From positions 1 through 12,314 of the forward strand of contig JAGCSE010000252.1 of NCBI GenBank assembly GCA_017964325.1: a DNA stretch of 12,314 nt. The letters run 5' to 3'. Below are positions 1 to 6,481 of this stretch, one piece after another. The position numbers and the translations under genes are program-made. How positions within the stretch are numbered: position 1 is the first letter of the stretch; every line of letters starts with the position of its first letter. The DNA is from Victivallales bacterium. Lineage in GTDB: Bacteria; Verrucomicrobiota; Lentisphaeria; Oligosphaerales; Oligosphaeraceae. The notes under the pieces were generated by a model, which was not told the DNA's origin, did no database searches, and saw nothing but the letters and a program-made list of their open reading frames with translations.

Positions 1-373
1 CCTTCGCGAGCGTGACGCAGAAATTCATGAAATAGTCGCGGAAGCTGTTCGTGTTGAAGCAGGCGTAGGGGAGCTTTTCTCCCGTCAGCGCGGAGACCTG
101 GCGGTTTTCCGTGTTGTTTTGCAGGAACTTGGAGACCTGCTCGCCACCGAAATATTTGCCGATGCCCCATGGATCGAGCACGACTTTCAGGCCGAGCTCA
201 TGGCCTTTTTCGACGATTTTCGGGATGTTCGGCCGCCAGAAGTCGAAATCGAATTCCGTGACGGCGAGATAGACGGTGTTGCAACCGTGGGCGATCATTT
301 CCTGAAAATCCACTGCGGCGTGTTCGACGTATCCGAGGCCGTAGTAGCTGACAGCTGTTTGTGTAATGGGCAT
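1..373 (-). CDS. TIM-barrel, glycoside-hydrolase-like protein (N-terminal part, cut by window edge)
   Basis: An open minus-strand frame starts at ATG 373-371 and runs without a stop to base 1, giving 124 residues. The start is supported by an AAGGA Shine-Dalgarno-like stretch about seven bases upstream. The protein begins MPITQTAVSYYGLGYVEH and shows alternating strand and helix stretches typical of the first turns of a (beta/alpha)8 barrel: a hydrophobic strand (NTVYLAVTEFDFDFW), a helix (IPKIVEKGHELG), then a strand ending in an acidic residue (LKVVLDPWG). A phrase such as 'lead helix, H-E-L-G-L-K-V-V-L-D-P-W' is common in glycosyl-hydrolase-like TIM barrels. The catalytic part would lie beyond the window, so no substrate can be named. 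It is divergent from the nitroreductase gene at 551, with a 177-bp AT-rich gap between them. The gene resembles the TIM-barrel gene at 8124-9713 in general style only. Moderately sure of the fold, unsure of enzymatic activity. Confidence 0.7.
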   Translation of the reverse strand, partial: MPITQTAVSYYGLGYVEHAAVDFQEMIAHGCNTVYLAVTEFDFDFWRPNIPKIVEKGHELGLKVVLDPWGIGKYFGGEQVSKFLQNNTENRQVSALTGEKLPYACFNTNSFRDYFMNFCVTLAK

Positions 374-467
374 GGCTTGATCCTTGTACAAATTATTATT
401 GAACTTTCGATTGATATATTTTTAAGTACAATATAACAAATGGTGGTGACAATGCAAATGTCGTTTG

Positions 468-493
468 GAACAATTGCAATTTGCCAATTGTCC
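468..493. promoter_or_regulatory. Inverted repeat, possible operator, in divergent intergenic region
   Basis: The arms GAACAATTG (468-476) and CAATTGTCC (485-493) are complementary at 8 of 9 positions around an 8-base centre that is itself partly symmetric. The site lies 58 bases upstream of the nitroreductase start and about 95 bases upstream of the minus-strand start at 373. A TTGCAA at 474-479 with TAAATT at 496-501 could be a weak promoter overlapping the repeat. A regulator-binding role is inferred from position and symmetry only. Confidence 0.3.
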
Positions 494-550
494 AATAAAT
501 TAAAACATGGTTCTGATGTTGCATTTGTCATAATTCAAACGAGGTGAAGC

Positions 551-1165
551 ATGATGATGGAAAGAAAAAATAATAAGGCAGCGGGATTTTGCATTGCCGT
601 TGTTTGCGTTGCCATGCTTTTATGCGGGAACGTGATGGCGGCGGAAGGCGATTCGCCGTTCATGGAATTGGCGAAAAAACGCTTCTCCGTGCGTCAGTTT
701 TCAGACAAGCCTGTTCCGAAGGACTTGCTGATCAAGGTCTTGGAAGCGGGAAACGTCGCTCCGACGGCGAAGAACCTCCAGCCGCATCGCATCCATGTGT
801 TGACGAAGGCGGAAGACATCGCCAAGCTGGACGGACTGTCGCCCTGCCGTTACGGCGCACCCGTCGTGCTGGTTTTTGCGTACAATACGGAGGAGGATTG
901 GAAGCATGGCGAGGAGGAAGGCGTTCGTTCGGGCGTGGAGGATGTGAGCATCGTGGCCACGCATGTCATGCTGCGAGCCGCCGAACTCGGGCTGGGGACG
1001 ACATGGGTCAACCGTTTCCGCAACTCCCAGTTGGAGAAGGCGTTTCTGCCAGCCAACGAAAAGTCCGTGTTGATCATGCCCATCGGCTTCCCTGCGGAGA
1101 ACGCGAAGCCTTCCCGCATGCACACGACCAAAAAGCCGTTGGATAAGACGGTGGTTTGGCATTGA
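551..1165 (+). CDS. Exported nitroreductase-family protein
   Basis: The 204-residue protein has a signal peptide followed by a compact nitroreductase domain, an FMN-dependent family that transfers electrons from NAD(P)H to nitro, quinone or related substrates. Residues 1-30 have basic residues (ERKNNK), a hydrophobic core at about 11-25 and a likely cleavage site at V-M-A or M-A-A. Family signatures follow: KKRFSVRQFSDKPVP at about 42-56, where the S-V-R-x-F arginine usually contacts FMN phosphate; NVAPTAKNLQPHRI, the 'P-S/T-x-x-N-x-Q-P' loop; MLRAAELGLGTTWV, the 'A-x-x-x-G-L-G' segment; and LIMPIGFP near the C-terminus. The domain is about 170 residues, the short end for the family. The start has a GAGGTG ribosome site four bases upstream; three consecutive ATG codons at 551-559 leave the exact start ambiguous by two residues. 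Export is unusual, since most relatives are cytoplasmic. The natural substrate is unknown. Confidence 0.88.
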   Translation: MMMERKNNKAAGFCIAVVCVAMLLCGNVMAAEGDSPFMELAKKRFSVRQFSDKPVPKDLLIKVLEAGNVAPTAKNLQPHRIHVLTKAEDIAKLDGLSPCRYGAPVVLVFAYNTEEDWKHGEEEGVRSGVEDVSIVATHVMLRAAELGLGTTWVNRFRNSQLEKAFLPANEKSVLIMPIGFPAENAKPSRMHTTKKPLDKTVVWH

Positions 1166-1185
1166 GGTGGTTTGAACACGATCGA

Positions 1186-1286
1186 ATGGGACATCTGCGA
1201 CATCTGGGACATCTGGGACAGACTGTGACAGACTGTGAGTTATGGATTTTAGTCCCATGAGTCCCAGAAGTCCCAGAAGTCCCATG
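1186..1286. repeat. 9-bp repeat array forming a long imperfect hairpin
   Basis: Left arm: units of GGGACATCT type start at 1188, 1197 (GCGACATCT) and 1206, with a partial unit at 1215. Right arm: four exact 9-bp steps AGTCCCATG, AGTCCCAGA, AGTCCCAGA, AGTCCCATG at 1251-1286. Bases 1186-1219 pair with 1252-1285 at about 28 of 34 positions, leaving a loop of about 32 bases that contains GACAGACTGT twice in tandem (1217-1226, 1227-1236). It lies 20 bases after the nitroreductase stop. It could stabilise the mRNA 3' end or end transcription, but no T-run follows, so it is not a classic intrinsic terminator. The unit length matches the array at 8056-8119. Confidence 0.85.
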
Positions 1287-1335
1287 AAACGGTTCTGAAA
1301 AAGTAACAGAGAAAATCAACCAGAGGATAGAAAAC

Positions 1336-1803
1336 ATGAAAATCACATTGGCGCAAGCACTTAAGGAAAAGAATCGTCTGGCTGGCGAAATCGCGCGGGC
1401 ATGGACGCTTCTGCAAACGGAGAACTCAAAACGCGAAGATATCCGTCGTGTCGTTGACGTGGAAGAGACATATAAGAAAATCAAGCTCTACACGGAGAAG
1501 CTTGTTGAACTCAAGGCGAAGATCGGTGTCGCCAACGCGGGAAATCTGGAGCGCATCTACCGCATGGACGAGTATAAAAGCGCCCTTGCAAAGCTGGACG
1601 GCATCAATACGGACGAAACGTCTGTTTTCCAGAGGTTGACGGAATCGACCTACAAGGAGTTCAAACGGACAGTTGTCTTCAACGCGTCGCAGATACTGGA
1701 AATGCGTGAACTGCTCCAGAAGGAATGCAACCGTCTGCAGGACGAGATGGATGCCTTCAATGTCGCAACGAAAATTGATTTTGAGTCGCCTCTCAGTCAT
1801 TGA
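1336..1803 (+). CDS. Coiled-coil protein, possibly DIP1984/septicolysin-like
   Basis: This 155-residue charged, helical, cytoplasmic-type protein has no signal peptide or membrane segment. The start is supported by AGAGGAT about eight bases before the ATG. Residues 1-70 look like two long helices rich in K, E, R and L (AQALKEKNRLAGEIARAW, then ETYKKIKLYTEKLVELKAKIG). A central linker follows (about 71-110), then another helix pair (SQILEMRELLQKECNRLQDEMDAFN). The order of parts, an N-terminal 'A-x-A-L-x-x-x-x-x-L' helix, a middle 'I-x-x-x-N' and a final 'L-Q-D-x-x-D-x-x-N-x-x-T-x-I' helix, recalls the DIP1984/septicolysin family of small proteins of unknown cellular role. That match is from memory and low confidence. 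No enzymatic motif is visible. It may be transcribed separately from the nitroreductase, given the large hairpin between them. Confidence 0.75.
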   Translation: MKITLAQALKEKNRLAGEIARAWTLLQTENSKREDIRRVVDVEETYKKIKLYTEKLVELKAKIGVANAGNLERIYRMDEYKSALAKLDGINTDETSVFQRLTESTYKEFKRTVVFNASQILEMRELLQKECNRLQDEMDAFNVATKIDFESPLSH

Positions 1804-1844
1804 CCGACTGGCGCCTCACAAAGAAAACAACGTCGCCTCCAGTA

Positions 1845-1883
1845 TTCCTTTTCTAAAGGAAGCCAGAGCATTTCGGTGCTCTG
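1845..1883 (+). other. Two tandem hairpins in the 3' untranslated region
   Basis: Hairpin 1 has TTCCTTT (1845-1851) pairing perfectly with AAAGGAA (1855-1861) around TCT. Hairpin 2 has CAGAGCA (1864-1870) pairing with TGCTCTG (1877-1883) around TTTCGG, followed by AAAATTTCT. They begin about 40 bases after the coiled-coil gene's stop at 1803. The rest of the 287-bp gap (1804-2090) holds AT-rich sequence with short direct repeats (GATTAGC twice near 1893-1907, CAATAATCAATAATC near 1964-1978) and the terminator below. No gene is seen in it. The hairpins could be mRNA 3'-end stabilisers or part of a small RNA; neither is shown. Confidence 0.45.
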
Positions 1884-2005
1884 AAAATTTCTGATTAGCG
1901 ATTAGCGGGAAAGAGAAAGAACCTTTCAAAATTTAAGTTATAGCACATATCGATTTACCGTTCAATAATCAATAATCAAAAATCTTTTGGCGGCCGCGTT
2001 TTCTT

Positions 2006-2050
2006 CCGGAAACTCCGAAGCTTCGGCTTCGGGTTTCCGGTCTTTTTTTT
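2006..2050 (+). terminator. Strong rho-independent terminator
   Basis: CCGGAAAC (2006-2013) pairs with GTTTCCGG (2033-2040). After one bulged T, CCGAAG (2015-2020) pairs with CTTCGG (2027-2032) around a six-base CTTCGG loop. The stem of 14 base pairs is followed directly by TCTTTTTTTT (2041-2050). There is no T-run on the other side, so it works on plus-strand transcripts, ending those from the coiled-coil gene or any RNA started in 1804-2005. Confidence 0.9.
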
Positions 2051-2090
2051 GTGAAACCTGGCTTTACTGGAGTTTCTGGAAGTTCTGATG

Positions 2091-3947
2091 TTATTCTAAT
2101 GGCACATCCATAAGGAGTGCTGCCTTTTTCCAATTTGGTTTAGAGGCATGGTCTTCGTCTGGAATGAAAAGCCTGAAGCCGCGGATGGTGGTGAAACCAT
2201 TTCCATTTTCCGAAAGGATTTCGATGTCGCCATGATCATAGACAAACGGCAGGTTGTTGAGGGTGGAGACGGGGGCTTCATTGATTTGTGCAAGATTCTC
2301 CGGCAGAGAACCTTGATGTTCACGGCTGTATTCCATGATTTTCCATGAGATCATCGCCATTCGCCGTGCGTCCTCTATGGAATAGGCCATGGAATAGTAA
2401 AGTTTTCCAGGCTTCACAAAAAAAGGCGATTGGTAAATGTCGTGGCTGGCGTCGAGTTTTCTGGCGTTGTCCATGGTCGAATTTTCATTCAGCGATAGGT
2501 TTATGAATTGTGCAAGGCATCGTTGCTCACAAGCCGCAGGATAGATGGACAACCGTTTGGCGATGGAGGAAATGCCGCTCATCCAGAGAGTTATTCCGCA
2601 ATAGAAGCTGTTTCCGATCCATCGGATGAAAAATCGCCGTGCCGATCCTCCTGTTTCAAGAGATGCAAAAGCATCGTTGAAAAGACCGGGCATGGTTGGT
2701 TTGCCGTCTGCTTCCATCTTATAGGCGCAAGCGGCGAAGTAGCGCCAATCTGGTTCGTTCCCAAGCAGTTCCAGCCATTCCGCTTCCGTATAGCGGTGCT
2801 GCGCCAGCGTACGAGCCAATGCATTGAGACGTTCGGCTTCCAGCGAGTGACCATGGATCTTGGCGAAAGGGCTGGATTCCTGCTGCAGGCACCAGTTCCG
2901 CAAATGGATAACGGCGGCGTTGTCCTGCTTGACGAGATCGGATTGCTGGGCCTTGGCCATCATTTCAAGCATCAGAAAATGACCGGCCTCTGAAAGAGCC
3001 TTTGGTACATTTATTGTTGGCAACTCGTTGAGTTCCATTGCACGTGCAACCGGACGTGGCGGTACGGAGGACAGGGCGATGATGGCTTCGCGCAATTCAT
3101 CGGGATTATCGTACAACTTGGCAAATTGTTCTTGGACACCAGTTTGCTGATAGGATAGCCTCGGTTCACCGGCGGGACCTTCCTTGCGGGCTTGCGTAAT
3201 CGCAATGATACGCTGCAGGGGATATTCATTGACAAGCGATTCGTCGCATGGCTGGACGTTGATGCCATGTTTCTGGCGGTAGTTCGCAAGTTGGGCCTCC
3301 ATACGGGCGGGAGCCACCGTCAGTTGCCATACAAGAGGAAAATCCGTCGTCATGCGGAGGATGCCTGTGATGGCGGCAATGGCGAAGGAGATTTTGACAA
3401 TGTTCTGCTGAAACTTCAGCCCCCCTGCGGAGGTAACGCCTGCCATCACGAAGAGAGGACTGACGCACATGCTCAGAAACAGCGGAAGCGGTTGGAGGGT
3501 CAGGTATCCCATGCAGACGAATTGCGCATATAGAAACAGAATCAAACCGACAATAGATGAGAGGACGGCCCATGGACGATGCTTTTTCAGCCCAAGCCAT
3601 GTGACCATGATAAAGCCTAACGGAGAAAACAGAAGAATCACAATGACTTCCAGAATACGGTTGAGCCATTTCCATGGCGTGAGCAGTTTGTCCATTTCGT
3701 GGATGATGTTGGAGGCAAGTTGCCCCGTTGCATAGAGCAGCAATGCATAGATGATGACGATAATGGCGCATAGCGACCATTCACTGCGCAGGCCGGATTC
3801 GAGCGCCCGTGGGAGGAGGATATTGGCAGGCAGTGACAGGGCGATTGCCAGCAGCAATGCTTCGTATGGAGCGCCTTTCAAGGCGATGATATGGTTGAAA
3901 CGCTGTAGTTTGCTTTCCTTCTTGGGGGCGTCTTCATTCTTTTCCAT
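2091..3947 (-). CDS. Polytopic membrane protein of unknown function
   Basis: I do not recognise this 618-residue protein. The start at 3947 is preceded by GAGGAG eight bases upstream; that site can fold into a small hairpin (GGAG-ACAC-CTCC) just before the ATG. After a charged cytoplasmic leader (about 1-25), hydrophobic segments lie at about 28-47, 57-77, 98-119, 125-147, 153-173 and 183-200. Some 410 mostly hydrophilic residues then follow with no transmembrane stretch. The large domain is helical, rich in W, R and A, with an 'E-W-L-E-L-L-G-x-E-P-D-W-R-Y-F' segment in the middle. Near 538-553 there is M-E-Y-S-R-E-H-Q-G-S-L-P-E-N-L, a phrase of the 'Y-x-x-x-H-G-x-x-P-x-x-L' kind seen in surface proteins and pseudopilin-like proteins of PVC bacteria (recollection). 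By the positive-inside rule the C-terminal side is not certain. It stands alone, convergent with the terminator at 2006-2050. Confidence 0.85.
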   Translation of the reverse strand: MEKNEDAPKKESKLQRFNHIIALKGAPYEALLLAIALSLPANILLPRALESGLRSEWSLCAIIVIIYALLLYATGQLASNIIHEMDKLLTPWKWLNRILEVIVILLFSPLGFIMVTWLGLKKHRPWAVLSSIVGLILFLYAQFVCMGYLTLQPLPLFLSMCVSPLFVMAGVTSAGGLKFQQNIVKISFAIAAITGILRMTTDFPLVWQLTVAPARMEAQLANYRQKHGINVQPCDESLVNEYPLQRIIAITQARKEGPAGEPRLSYQQTGVQEQFAKLYDNPDELREAIIALSSVPPRPVARAMELNELPTINVPKALSEAGHFLMLEMMAKAQQSDLVKQDNAAVIHLRNWCLQQESSPFAKIHGHSLEAERLNALARTLAQHRYTEAEWLELLGNEPDWRYFAACAYKMEADGKPTMPGLFNDAFASLETGGSARRFFIRWIGNSFYCGITLWMSGISSIAKRLSIYPAACEQRCLAQFINLSLNENSTMDNARKLDASHDIYQSPFFVKPGKLYYSMAYSIEDARRMAMISWKIMEYSREHQGSLPENLAQINEAPVSTLNNLPFVYDHGDIEILSENGNGFTTIRGFRLFIPDEDHASKPNWKKAALLMDVPLE

Positions 3948-4014
3948 GGAGGTGTCTCCTCTTCAGACATTTATCTTCATGCATGGTTGGATATTGGAAC
4001 TAACATATCATAAA

Positions 4015-4054
4015 AATATAAATGATGATGCTGAATTGTCCAACACTTGTTGGA
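4015..4054 (-). promoter_or_regulatory. Promoter with overlapping palindrome for the membrane-protein gene
   Basis: On the minus strand TGGACA (4042-4037) and TATATT (4020-4015) are 16 bases apart, a reasonable sigma-70 match, about 68 bases upstream of the start at 3947. A near-perfect palindrome with arms TCCAACA and TGTTGGA around CT (4039-4054) overlaps the -35 box, a position suited to a repressor operator. Both are predictions from sequence alone. Confidence 0.5.
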
Positions 4055-4112
4055 GATGTGACAGGAGGATGTGTCTGCATGGAAATTGGAAGGTGATTTA
4101 GGGAGGTTTTTC

Positions 4113-4217
4113 TTGAAAATGAATAAAAGTGCTGTTGAAAATGCGATGAAATTAGCAGAAAATGATGTTGAAAATGTAATTGAAATGGTTAAAATCACTG
4201 TTGATAATGCAGTATAA
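4113..4217 (+). CDS. Small hendecad-repeat ORF (34 residues)
   Basis: A GGGAGG ribosome site (4101-4106) lies six bases before TTG 4113; ATG 4119 in the same frame is the alternative start. The product is 34 residues, the end of which is an amphipathic helix with 11-residue periodicity: A-V-E-N-A-M-K-L-A-E-N, D-V-E-N-V-I-E-M-V-K-I, then T-V-D-N-A-V and a TAA stop. Small hydrophobic residues recur at fixed places, as in hendecad helices. The frame stays repeat-like after the stop (MAKN, AVENAEK, then TAG). This suggests either a remnant of a longer repeat protein or a genuine short peptide. It lies 105 bases upstream of the ATPase gene on the same strand. No function can be assigned, and translation is inferred only from the ribosome site. 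Confidence 0.45.
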   Translation: MKMNKSAVENAMKLAENDVENVIEMVKITVDNAV

Positions 4218-4262
4218 ATGGCTAAAAATGCTGTTGAAAATGCAGAAAAATAGTTGAAAAAA
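4131..4262 (+). repeat. Four tandem 33-bp degenerate repeats
   Basis: Units begin at 4131, 4164, 4197 and 4230, exactly 33 bp apart, each opening with a form of GCTGTTGAAAATGC (GCT, GAT, ACT and GCT followed by GTTGA). The period keeps the reading frame, so each unit encodes 11 residues. Units 3 and 4 carry in-frame TAA (4215-4217) and TAG (4251-4253). The divergence between copies shows an old duplication rather than a recent slippage event. Confidence 0.75.
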
Positions 4263-4322
4263 ATACAAAAGTAATTAATTTATAGGGAATAATGAGAATG
4301 GCCAAAAATGACATGGTTTTTT

Positions 4323-5615
4323 ATGGAACGGAACGTTGAAAAGAAACTGGTTGCCTGGAAGGAAAGCGAAGACCGCAAGCCGCTGATATTGAGCGGGGCA
4401 CGTCAGGTGGGCAAGACATGGATTCTCCAAGAATTCGGCAAGAGGTATTTCAAAAACACTATCGTCTGCAACTTTGATAAAGACAAGGAGATAGGGCAGC
4501 TTTTCGTGAACAAGACCCCTGATCGCATTGTCGCCAATCTGGAGTTGATGACTGGGCAGAAAATCGTTCCGAATAAGACACTTCTCATTTTTGATGAGAT
4601 ACAGGAATGTCCAGATGCCTTGAATTCGCTGAAATACTTCTTTGAAGACATGCGGGAACTGCATGTCGCGGCGGCAGGTAGCTTGCTTGGAATTTTGTTG
4701 GCAAAACATTCCTATCCTGTTGGCGCTGTTGATCTGATTGACATGAATCCAATGGATTTTGACGAATTTCTGAAAGCCGTCGATCCCGTTCTCCATGAGG
4801 CGTTTCTCCAACAGCCGTTGTCTGAGCCCATTGCGGATGTTTTTCACACAAAGCTGACGGATGCCTATCATCAGTATCTGATTGTCGGCGGAATGCCCGA
4901 ATGCGTTGCGGATTGGGCAAAGAAGCGTGATCCGGCTTCGCTTCTGAAGAAGCAGAAGGCGTTGATTCGCTTTTATGAAGGTGATTTTGGCAAACATTCT
5001 GAAACGGTGAATGCAGCGAAATGTCTGCAGGTATTCCAAAGCATTCCTGCGCAGTTGGCAAAGGAAAATGAGAAGTTCATTTATGGAGCGGTACGCAAAG
5101 GGGCACGAGCCAAGGAGTTGGAGGATGCCGTAACATGGAATGTCGCGGCAGGTCTTTTGAAACGTGTCAACAATATCTCCAAAGTGGAATATCCGTTGCC
5201 GGCATTCCGGGAGGAAAGCGCGTTCAAGCTCTTTCTGCATGACACGGGACTGATCAAGACGATGGCGGGTGTCCCGAATACAGCCATCTTGCTGGAGGAA
5301 GCGTATCAGTTCAAGGGACAATTGGCAGAAAACTATATCTTGGAACAGATTACAGGTAAATTTGACATCGAGCCGTTTTACTTTGCCGATAATGCAGGGC
5401 GTGAAATAGATTTCATGTTGCAAGTGGATACGGAAATTATTCCGATTGAAGTCAAAAGCGGTTCGAATGTCAAGGCCATCAGCTTGAAGAATTATCTTGA
5501 AAAACGGAAGCCACGCTATGCCATCCGCTTCTCTGAGAACAACTTCAGCAGAAATGAAAATCTTTTGAACATTCCGTTGTACATGGCTGTACGGCTGCCG
5601 GAATACTTTGCATAG
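4323..5615 (+). CDS. AAA ATPase with C-terminal DUF4143 nuclease-like domain
   Basis: This 430-residue protein belongs to the AAA_14/DUF4143 ATPase group, widespread in Bacteria and Archaea but with no settled function. Walker A is GARQVGKT at 25-32, Walker B is LLIFDEIQ at 87-94, and the sensor strand AAGS is at 117-120. FDEFL and GGMPECV (189-195) are hallmarks of the family. The C-terminal domain has R-E-I-D-F (D363) followed by I-E-V-K (E376, K378), which fits a PD-(D/E)xK nuclease-like fold. I chose ATG 4323 because relatives begin 'M-x-R-x-x-x-x-x-L-x-x-W-K'; ATG 4308 would add five residues, and neither has a clear ribosome site. Its stop is only 12 bp from the convergent radical SAM gene's stop. 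Such genes often look horizontally acquired. The AT-rich leader fits, but transfer is an inference. Confidence 0.9.
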   Translation: MERNVEKKLVAWKESEDRKPLILSGARQVGKTWILQEFGKRYFKNTIVCNFDKDKEIGQLFVNKTPDRIVANLELMTGQKIVPNKTLLIFDEIQECPDALNSLKYFFEDMRELHVAAAGSLLGILLAKHSYPVGAVDLIDMNPMDFDEFLKAVDPVLHEAFLQQPLSEPIADVFHTKLTDAYHQYLIVGGMPECVADWAKKRDPASLLKKQKALIRFYEGDFGKHSETVNAAKCLQVFQSIPAQLAKENEKFIYGAVRKGARAKELEDAVTWNVAAGLLKRVNNISKVEYPLPAFREESAFKLFLHDTGLIKTMAGVPNTAILLEEAYQFKGQLAENYILEQITGKFDIEPFYFADNAGREIDFMLQVDTEIIPIEVKSGSNVKAISLKNYLEKRKPRYAIRFSENNFSRNENLLNIPLYMAVRLPEYFA

Positions 5616-5627
5616 TTGTATGAAAGC

Positions 5628-6455
5628 CTACCGCCATTCCATGTTTTCAACGGTATGAAGGCATTTGCGGAAATAGCCTGACGGGCCGATGACACCGAAG
5701 GTCTTTCCAGCTGTGCATGGACGCGATTCATTGTTGCCGAATGCCTTGACCAGCTCCTTCGGCTGCAGGCGGCATTCGCAGAGCATTTCATTGACGAACC
5801 AACGGGAAACGCCGCCTTGCGGCAACGCGTTGATTTCCGCCTTGACCGCCTCCCATTCGTCATGGGAGAACGCCAGTTCGGGATGGCTGCGCGCCTTGCC
5901 TTCAAGCATAACGGCGCCGATCTGGATGCTTTTCGCACGGGAGAGGACGGCGGCGGCCACCATGTCGGCGATTTCATGTCGGTTAATTTTGTTGACCGTT
6001 ATGCTGACATCGCTCGGCCATTCCAGTTCGGCGGCTCTGGCTATGAAGGAAAGGTTTTTCGCAAACGTCCGCCGGGTGCCAGTCTGCATACCGTAAGTCT
6101 TTAATCCTTGGAGACTTGTCGAAAGCTCAATTTTCTTTTCCTTGCACCAGAGCAGTTTGTCTTCCGTCATGCGGCTGCCGTTGGTGAAAAGGGCGAGACG
6201 AGCGGACGGCATCAAGCCTCGCGCGAAATCCATCAAATGCCAGATGTCCTGCCGCAACGTCGCTTCGCCGCCCGTGAACAGAATGTCGTTGACACCACGG
6301 ACGGCGCATTCCCGTAGAATTTCCTCCCATGCTGCCGTATCCAGTTCGGGCTTCGCCAGTTCCGGAAATTCATGCCACACGCAATAGCAGAACGGACAGT
6401 GGTAGTTGCAACGGGTCGTGACTTCAAGAATGATGCTGGGCGGCAGTTGAAACAT
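5628..6455 (-). CDS. Radical SAM protein, probable modifier of the adjacent lipoprotein-like peptide
   Basis: The 275-residue protein starts MFQLPPSIILEVTTRCNYHC. The C16-x3-C20-x2-C23 motif binds the 4Fe-4S cluster that cleaves S-adenosylmethionine. The next segment, YCVWHEFPEL, is distinctive. ILFTGGEATLR is the 'GGE' SAM-contact motif, and LALFTNGSRM is the following strand. Four more cysteines lie at the C-terminus (C226, C228, C247, C265), in R-P-C-T-A-G-K and F-R-K-C-L-H-T contexts. This resembles the start of a SPASM/twitch auxiliary-cluster domain as found in peptide-modifying radical SAM enzymes, but the protein ends ten residues after C265, shorter than a full SPASM. It lies 26 bp behind the small proline-rich gene on the same strand, with no clear ribosome site, so translation may depend on the upstream gene. 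Function as a peptide maturase is inferred from this pairing. Confidence 0.9.
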   Translation of the reverse strand: MFQLPPSIILEVTTRCNYHCPFCYCVWHEFPELAKPELDTAAWEEILRECAVRGVNDILFTGGEATLRQDIWHLMDFARGLMPSARLALFTNGSRMTEDKLLWCKEKKIELSTSLQGLKTYGMQTGTRRTFAKNLSFIARAAELEWPSDVSITVNKINRHEIADMVAAAVLSRAKSIQIGAVMLEGKARSHPELAFSHDEWEAVKAEINALPQGGVSRWFVNEMLCECRLQPKELVKAFGNNESRPCTAGKTFGVIGPSGYFRKCLHTVENMEWR

Positions 6456-6481
6456 AACGGAAAATGGAAACGGCGCAGCGG

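Larger units (their letters stand above)
3948..4322. other. AT-rich intergenic region
   Basis: This 375-bp stretch separates the divergent membrane-protein and ATPase genes. It holds the minus promoter and palindrome (4015-4054) and the tiny ORF and 33-bp repeat array (4113-4262), described separately. Its last 60 bases are A/T-rich and carry no clear promoter. ATG codons at 4292 and 4298 open a 15-codon frame that overlaps the ATPase start and stops at 4337-4339. ATGGCCAAAAATG at 4298 repeats ATGGCTAAAAATG at 4218, suggesting a degraded further piece of the array. Confidence 0.6.

Noticed and set aside
701..1285. Minus-strand frame of 194 codons beginning in the 9-bp array
   Set aside because: It is antisense to the nitroreductase and its first residues (G-L-L-G-L-L-G-L-M-G) merely translate the repeat array.
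1186..1286. CRISPR-like array
   Set aside because: Units are only 9 bp and contiguous, with no spacers of regular length and no cas genes nearby.
4113..4274. A single longer protein spanning the whole hendecad array
   Set aside because: TAA at 4215 and TAG at 4251 interrupt the frame, and there is no evidence for recoding at these stops.
4292..4339. A 15-codon leader peptide overlapping the ATPase start
   Set aside because: The frame is too short to judge and has only a poor ribosome site. It is noted in the gap entry but not called as a gene.
4275..5423. A 382-codon open frame on the minus strand
   Set aside because: It lies antisense to the DUF4143 ATPase, whose Walker and family motifs are unmistakable. 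The antisense product is rich in C, H, F and R without any recognisable pattern.
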